DNA of 64,000 nt from Bacteroidota bacterium (GTDB taxonomy: Bacteria > Bacteroidota > JABWAT01): assembly GCA_023151185.1 (NCBI GenBank), contig JAKLJL010000001.1:1-64000 (forward strand). Direction: 5' to 3'. Position numbers and translations under genes: made by a program. The notes beneath the pieces are model-generated. The model was not told the origin of the DNA and made no database searches. It saw only the letters and a list, made by a program, of their open reading frames with translations. This document shows positions 59,521 to 64,000 of this stretch, in pieces; position 1 is the first letter of the stretch; each line of letters begins with the position of its first letter.

Positions 59521-61535
59521 TGAACGGATTCCAACTTATAGACCCGGGTCTTTCATTATTTGAAAACCTGTTTTTACCCACACTTGCCTGGTCAGTCGTT
59601 GTTGGGTTCGTTTTTCTTTTCATTCATTTTTTATTCACGGAAAACCCCGGATTCCAGACGCAGATCCGCATTTTACTGCTCTGGACGTTACCTGCAGCCA
59701 TTTTTATCAATTTTATTCTGAACACGCAGTTTGTTCAGTCAAAACCCGATTTTATTGTTATTCCCGACAACATTTTAATATTAAATACTGATACTATAGA
59801 ACCCGTTCCGGCAGAAATCGCTGAAGCATCTCCGGATATTTACGAACAAATCAAGGCACTCACCGGATGGATATCCGGACTGACTATTCTGATTGGATTC
59901 TCCTATTTCACCGGATATTTATTGCTCTTTCACCGTTTGGCGAGATACCATCAGTACCTGATTTTAATCCCCGAAAATGAAGTCATTAAACTGATTTTGC
60001 TTGAAAATGATTTAATTTCCAAAGTCACGGTTTATCAATCAAACGGATTTGTGACTCCGTTTACCTTTGGGTTTTCACATCCCAAAATTATAATCCCCGA
60101 AAAATATTGTTCAGATCCTGTTCAGTTTCAGTTGATTCTCCGTCATGAGGTTTCTCACATCCGGAATCACGATTACCTGAAACAAATGGGAGAACAAGCG
60201 CTCAAGTTTCTTTTCTTCTGGAATCCGCTTCTGCATCTGTTAACCCGGCAAATCAGCAACTACCGGGAAATGGCGTGCGACGAACAGGTTCTGTCTGTCT
60301 GCCCTGACTGGAAAAAGGAGTATGCAACCCTGCTGCTCACTCACCTTTTAGAACCGGCAGCCTCAACCGGAGTGGCGGCAGCTATGTCTCACTCAACTGA
60401 GAATCTAAAGGAAAGGATATCCAAAATGAAAACGTATCAGACAATAAAGGAAAATAAAATCGCCACCGGAGTTCTGGCAGGCGTTATAACCGCTTTTTCA
60501 GTCACTTTCATCCTGCTGATTTCAAATGCCAAATTGGAGGCAGTGGAAGCCGGAAACTCACAGTCGGCAGTCGCATCAAAACCGGATTCGCTGAACCGTG
60601 ATTACCCCGAATTGGTAGGGGGACTTGATGCTTTGGCCGGCATACAAAAGAAAATCACTTATCCGGAATTTGCCTCCAGAAAGGGGATCCAGGGAATGGT
60701 GGTGTTGTCACTGAAGGTATCTGAAAAAGGAGAAATTGAGGATATTTCGGTGGCAAAATCAACGGGATCAGCCTCTCTGGATGCACAGGCTGTTGTTGCA
60801 GCGCAGGAGTTAAGGTTCAAACCGGCACTTAAGGACGGGAAAGCGGTAACGGCTTCTGTACAGCTTCCGGTTCAGTTTAAACTTGATTCAGGAAAAAAGC
60901 AGGAAGATCCGTTGGAGACTGACGGACCGGCGATTGAAGGCGGTATGAGTGCTTTGCTGAAAAATCTGGTTTACCCGGAAGAAGCTTTTAAAAAAGGAAT
61001 TGAAGGAACAGTTCTTGTTGGAGTGTATATTTCAGAAACCGGCGACCCGATGAATACCGAAATAGAAAAATCGGTTCATCCTTTGTTGGACAGGGCGGCA
61101 CAGGATGCGGTTTTTAAAGTAAAATTTATCCCCGGCAGAGAAGATGGAAAACCAGTTTCCCAGAAAGTGACCATTCCGTTTAAATTTAAAATTCCTGATA
61201 ATCCGAAATCAGGTAATTATGATGGAAATTTACCCGAGATGGGGCACATTGAAATTGAAGGTGGTTTCCCTGAATTGTACCGAAATCTGGTTTATCCGCC
61301 TTCAGCTAAGGCAAAAGGGATTCAGGGCAAAGCCATTGTGGAGGTTTCATATTCAGAGTCGGGTGAGATTTTATCTGTTTCAATAAAAGCCTCTTCCGGA
61401 AATACCGAACTGGATCAGGCGGCCATTGAAGCGGTTAAAAAAACAAAATTGAAAATTACACCGGATCCGGACGGAAAAACTCATTCCGGCAGATATGGTT
61501 TTCCTGTTGAATTTAAATTGACGTTGAATCACTAA
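59520..61535 (+). CDS. BlaR1-type M56 metallopeptidase with three TonB C-terminal domains
   Basis: A 671-residue membrane protein. Four membrane helices (about residues 18-40, 48-66, 113-137 and 313-337) surround an M56 peptidase with HEVSH at residues 209-213 and the downstream ligand region REMACDEQ. Beyond the last helix there is no penicillin-binding domain; instead three TonB C-terminal domains follow, beginning at VGGLDAL (about 363), EGGMSAL (about 475) and EGGFPEL (about 580), each with a GIxG core and a conserved YP. M56 proteins cleave the BlaI partner when a signal is sensed. Here the sensor is presumably the TonB-like repeat. Confidence 0.92.
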   Translation: MNGFQLIDPGLSLFENLFLPTLAWSVVVGFVFLFIHFLFTENPGFQTQIRILLLWTLPAAIFINFILNTQFVQSKPDFIVIPDNILILNTDTIEPVPAEIAEASPDIYEQIKALTGWISGLTILIGFSYFTGYLLLFHRLARYHQYLILIPENEVIKLILLENDLISKVTVYQSNGFVTPFTFGFSHPKIIIPEKYCSDPVQFQLILRHEVSHIRNHDYLKQMGEQALKFLFFWNPLLHLLTRQISNYREMACDEQVLSVCPDWKKEYATLLLTHLLEPAASTGVAAAMSHSTENLKERISKMKTYQTIKENKIATGVLAGVITAFSVTFILLISNAKLEAVEAGNSQSAVASKPDSLNRDYPELVGGLDALAGIQKKITYPEFASRKGIQGMVVLSLKVSEKGEIEDISVAKSTGSASLDAQAVVAAQELRFKPALKDGKAVTASVQLPVQFKLDSGKKQEDPLETDGPAIEGGMSALLKNLVYPEEAFKKGIEGTVLVGVYISETGDPMNTEIEKSVHPLLDRAAQDAVFKVKFIPGREDGKPVSQKVTIPFKFKIPDNPKSGNYDGNLPEMGHIEIEGGFPELYRNLVYPPSAKAKGIQGKAIVEVSYSESGEILSVSIKASSGNTELDQAAIEAVKKTKLKITPDPDGKTHSGRYGFPVEFKLTLNH

Positions 61536-61556
61536 GCAGAAAGCAAGGAAATTAAA

Positions 61557-61952
61557 ATGTTGCATCCTATTCTATCACTTCTTACAACCCTGTTTTTATC
61601 TTTTATCTGGGTTCCTCTCCAAACAGGATTACCATCTGAAGGTAAGGTAAATGTACTGACAGTTACCTCGACCGATTCTTTAAATAAAAATATTCCGTTC
61701 ACCTATGTTTATTCAATGGGAAATAAAAAAGGTGTTCAGTCCATTACAACGACTGAACAGGTAACACCATTTCGGTTTGATATTGCAGATACTTTTTTTA
61801 CCGCATTGATCCAGGATAAGTCATTAGCGGGGCGGATAGAAGTTAAAATTTTAACCTACAGAGATGGAAAGAATACCAGCGTAACAAAGTGCAACTTTCC
61901 TCTTAATGTTATCCAGATTTCAGCCGAAGAAATCAAAGTCTCCGGAAACTGA
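61557..61952 (+). CDS. Small secreted protein after the M56 gene, unknown
   Basis: A 131-residue protein with signal peptide MLHPILSLLTTLFLSFIWVPLQ. The mature chain of about 110 residues looks like a small all-beta domain: KVNVLTVTSTDSL, IPFTYVYSMGNKKGVQSITT and GRIEVKILTYRDGKNTSVT. I recognise no family. It is 21 bases after the M56-TonB gene and likely belongs to the same BlaI-controlled operon. It may be periplasmic and could interact with the TonB-like domains; that is inference. Confidence 0.65.
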   Translation: MLHPILSLLTTLFLSFIWVPLQTGLPSEGKVNVLTVTSTDSLNKNIPFTYVYSMGNKKGVQSITTTEQVTPFRFDIADTFFTALIQDKSLAGRIEVKILTYRDGKNTSVTKCNFPLNVIQISAEEIKVSGN

Positions 61953-61983
61953 TTTCTTGATGGGTAAGCTGCACCTTTCTTTT

Positions 61984-62745
61984 TCACCAGGGAAAAACGA
62001 CTGGTTTTTCCTCGGTTTCACCAATTGACGACAGGAAAATGGATTCCAGGTCGGACTTCTGCTGAAGTCCGACCAGTTCCTGCCGGATCGCAGCAAAATC
62101 ACCGGACAGCACCATCTCGCCTTTATGGATAATCGCCAGGTCGTCGATGATTTCTTCGAGATGGGAAAGTACGTGGCTTGAAATAAAAACCGTTCCCCCG
62201 GCTACAGAGAACTCTTTTAAAATCCGTTTCATCATTTTTGAGGATGACGGATCAACTGATTCAAAAGGTTCATCGAGAACAAGTAAATCAGGTTTATGGA
62301 TCAGCGCACAGAGAAAACCGAGTTTCTTTTTCATTCCGGTTGAGAAATCGGCCACCAGCCGGGAACCGAGTTCCAGATCGAGCAGGTTTGCCAGGGGCCA
62401 GGCCCGCCGTTCAGCTTCTTCTTTTGAAAGCCCATAAATTTTCCCAAAGTAAACCAGATTTTCGAGACCGGTCATCAGGTCATAAACTGCGGGGTCAGCG
62501 TATAAAACACCGATCCGTTTCATCAGGGCCGGGTCGCCGTCTGAGACTCTGCTTCCAAAAAGTGAAATAACTCCTGAAGTCGGATCACTTAGCCGGGTAA
62601 GCAGATTAATGGTGGTCGTCTTCCCTGCCCCGTTTGGTCCCAGAAACCCAAAAATCCGGCCTTCGTTCACCGACAGGGACAGGGAGGTGATGGCTTTAAA
62701 AGGACCGAAAGCTTTTATAATACTTTCAAAGCGGATAATCTCCAT
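61984..62745 (-). CDS. ABC transporter ATP-binding protein
   Basis: A 253-residue ABC ATPase. Walker A is GPNGAGKTT, the signature is FSTGMKKKLGFL and Walker B with the catalytic Glu is LLVLDEPFESVDP. VFISSHVLSHLEE holds the switch His. The sequence type is the CcmA/ABC-2 exporter class. Its start shares one base with the stop of the upstream permease gene, so the two form one transporter. The substrate is unknown. Confidence 0.95.
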   Translation of the reverse strand: MEIIRFESIIKAFGPFKAITSLSLSVNEGRIFGFLGPNGAGKTTTINLLTRLSDPTSGVISLFGSRVSDGDPALMKRIGVLYADPAVYDLMTGLENLVYFGKIYGLSKEEAERRAWPLANLLDLELGSRLVADFSTGMKKKLGFLCALIHKPDLLVLDEPFESVDPSSSKMMKRILKEFSVAGGTVFISSHVLSHLEEIIDDLAIIHKGEMVLSGDFAAIRQELVGLQQKSDLESIFLSSIGETEEKPVVFPW

Positions 62746-64000
62746 CAGGCTTCCTCTTTCAGTAAGTGAACCATTTTTTCTTTACGGCTTTCCCAGATCC
62801 GGGCAATCAGATCCGGACTGAAGCTGCTTAAAACAAGTATAAAAAGTGAGCCGGTCAGGATAATGACTGGAGCATCGGGTGAGGCTGATAGCCACCCTGC
62901 GATCAATTCAGTGCCAACCATGGCGATCATGACGCCTGCCATAATAATGATGGCCAGGAGAAACCGCTGGGAGGAAGGGCCCCGTATCCCCCCTTTAACC
63001 GGCATCCGGATGATCAGCCACCCGTTCAGAATCAGAAGACAATCCATATAAATAAAGCTCAGGGCAAGTGAAAACCCTGTTTTCGCCAGCCAGATGGTGA
63101 AAAACCGTGAGGAAAAAAGCCGCAGGCCGTCGTACCCGGCAAGAATGATCAGGTAGAAAAGGAGACTGACCGTAATTGCTGTTTTCAATTGCCGGATGAG
63201 GTCACGGGTTTGGTTTCTTATCGTGAGATGAGGCCAGGCAAACGTGCCCAGTACACCCAGAGCATAGAACCAAAAGGTTGTTCCGATCACCAGCCAAAGC
63301 ATTTTTCCATCAGGAACGAAAAGATCAGCAGCCGGGTCTTCAGAAAACCGTACACTTCCCGTAAGGAATCCCATAAACGGGCCGATCAGGATCAGTATTC
63401 CAAAGGTTGGGTGACGCCGGACAGCAGCCCACCACGGATTTAAAATCAGCCGTAATTTTCCGGATTGAGTCTGATCAGGATCTGAAACCGTTTCCTCTGA
63501 CCGTTCCATCCAGAGAAATAACCGGTTGTCCGCCCAAAGGCCCGCCACTGCAATGACAAGGAGAATCAGGCTGCCGGTCAGATGAGGAGAAACCAGATTT
63601 TCTGCTGCAAGTCCGCTGATCCAGTACCGGTTGAGACTTTCAATTACTGAACTGCCGGCTTCGCTGCGGGAAATCTGAAGGAACAAAAAGTACAGCAGGA
63701 AAAAAACCAGAATGGAGGCCTGTCTGAAAAACCATTTCTGCTGTTTCAACCGGAACATGAGGGCAGAGACGAGCCGGATGAGAATCATCAGAAAGAGGAT
63801 CCAGATCAGAATCTGCGGCAGTGCAGCCGGATACTCTGAAGTCCGGAACCAGGATAACCCGAAAATCAGCAGGAAGAGGGAAATGATCAGGGTTTGAGGC
63901 TGAAGAATCCGGTCAATCCAGTCCAGAAGGTACAGGTCGGCGTCACTGACGGGGAGAAATCGGAACCTGCCCAGTCCGGTTTTTCCTATTTTGGCTGACC
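62745..64000 (-). CDS. ABC-type exporter permease, N-terminus beyond the window
   Basis: The frame runs open from the stop at 62745 to the right edge at 64000: the residues before the first apparent Met at 63788 read, in frame, LYLLDWIDRILQP and TLIISLFLLIFGLSWF with no stop. So the real start lies outside and this is a partial gene of at least 417 codons. It has about 10 hydrophobic segments. The last helices are followed by a short basic C-terminus (WESRKEKMVHLLKEEA). Paired with the ATPase, it is the membrane half of an ABC exporter. No substrate clue. Confidence 0.85.
   Translation of the reverse strand, partial: SAKIGKTGLGRFRFLPVSDADLYLLDWIDRILQPQTLIISLFLLIFGLSWFRTSEYPAALPQILIWILFLMILIRLVSALMFRLKQQKWFFRQASILVFFLLYFLFLQISRSEAGSSVIESLNRYWISGLAAENLVSPHLTGSLILLVIAVAGLWADNRLFLWMERSEETVSDPDQTQSGKLRLILNPWWAAVRRHPTFGILILIGPFMGFLTGSVRFSEDPAADLFVPDGKMLWLVIGTTFWFYALGVLGTFAWPHLTIRNQTRDLIRQLKTAITVSLLFYLIILAGYDGLRLFSSRFFTIWLAKTGFSLALSFIYMDCLLILNGWLIIRMPVKGGIRGPSSQRFLLAIIIMAGVMIAMVGTELIAGWLSASPDAPVIILTGSLFILVLSSFSPDLIARIWESRKEKMVHLLKEEA

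Noticed and set aside
59083-61535. Beta-lactam resistance locus (BlaI/BlaR1)
   Set aside because: No beta-lactamase or penicillin-binding sensor domain is present; the M56 protein has TonB domains instead.
63788-63788. ATG at 63788 as the start of the ABC permease
   Set aside because: The frame continues without a stop to the window edge and encodes further membrane-helix sequence, so the true start is outside.

Overview
The window looks like a chromosome segment of a member of the Bacteroidota/Chlorobiota-like (FCB) lineage. Three secreted proteins end in a type IX secretion (T9SS) sorting domain with the NPFNP signature. A DUF4293-like membrane protein, an agmatine deiminase/N-carbamoylputrescine amidase pair, a GxxExxY remnant and a BlaI/M56-TonB pair are typical of that group. 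Several gene starts are preceded by TAnnTTTGC, the Bacteroidota-type -7 promoter element. The presence of FNPxT-type sorting domains together with nitrite ammonification would also fit Ignavibacteria/Calditrichia-like relatives; I cannot name the genus. No rRNA, tRNA, CRISPR array, transposase or prophage was seen. Most genes are about 50% GC and extremely rich in the tetramer CCGG; the RHS tail region (about 240-1400) and the T9SS gene at 55.9-58.5 kb are AT-rich and CCGG-poor.

Layout. 0-2.1 kb: the C-terminal part of an RHS-family protein with a variable tail, a small membrane protein that could be its immunity partner, and a lipoprotein. 2.2-6.6 kb (minus): ychF, a TPM-domain protein, aguA, a frameshifted GxxExxY gene and aguB, giving agmatine to putrescine conversion. 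6.7-11.5 kb (plus): a tight run of an unknown protein, thioesterase, sfsA, pyrE, an outer-membrane protein, pyrimidine nucleoside phosphorylase and a second small outer-membrane protein. 11.5-18.5 kb: a response regulator, pdxJ-era-CPBP, a diguanylate cyclase, an AraC-type remnant, a membrane protein and a YiiX-type hydrolase. 18.5-24.4 kb: GH97 glycosidase, fatty-acid desaturase, PA0069-type radical SAM protein and a methyltransferase.

24.4-27.9 kb: a self-contained nitrite ammonification unit, nrfH-nrfA-porin, closed by a terminator. 28-33 kb: DUF4293-like protein, alanine dehydrogenase, an LTA-synthase-like sulfatase and an M23 peptidase. 33-38.7 kb: two tandem secreted T9SS paralogues sharing a nearly identical 0.7 kb module. 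38.8-44.7 kb: DUF58, birA, coaX, YjdM/PhnA, HAD phosphatase, a metallophosphatase-multihaem cytochrome lipoprotein and trpD. 44.8-55.7 kb: a six-hairpin glycosidase-like protein, an AsmA-like/GT51 transglycosylase fusion, a methyltransferase, a Rossmann protein and a divergent sugar locus (GH2 exo-glucosaminidase-like enzyme and SIS protein facing an FHS-type sugar permease).

55.9-64 kb: a third T9SS protein, 0.7 kb of palindromic intergenic repeats, a BlaI-type repressor with a dyad operator inside its own promoter, an M56 peptidase carrying three TonB C-terminal domains, a small secreted protein, and an ABC transporter whose permease runs off the right edge. The BlaI/M56-3xTonB/small-protein operon, the RHS tail with its coupled membrane protein, and the metallophosphatase-cytochrome fusion are the best candidates for poorly described biology.
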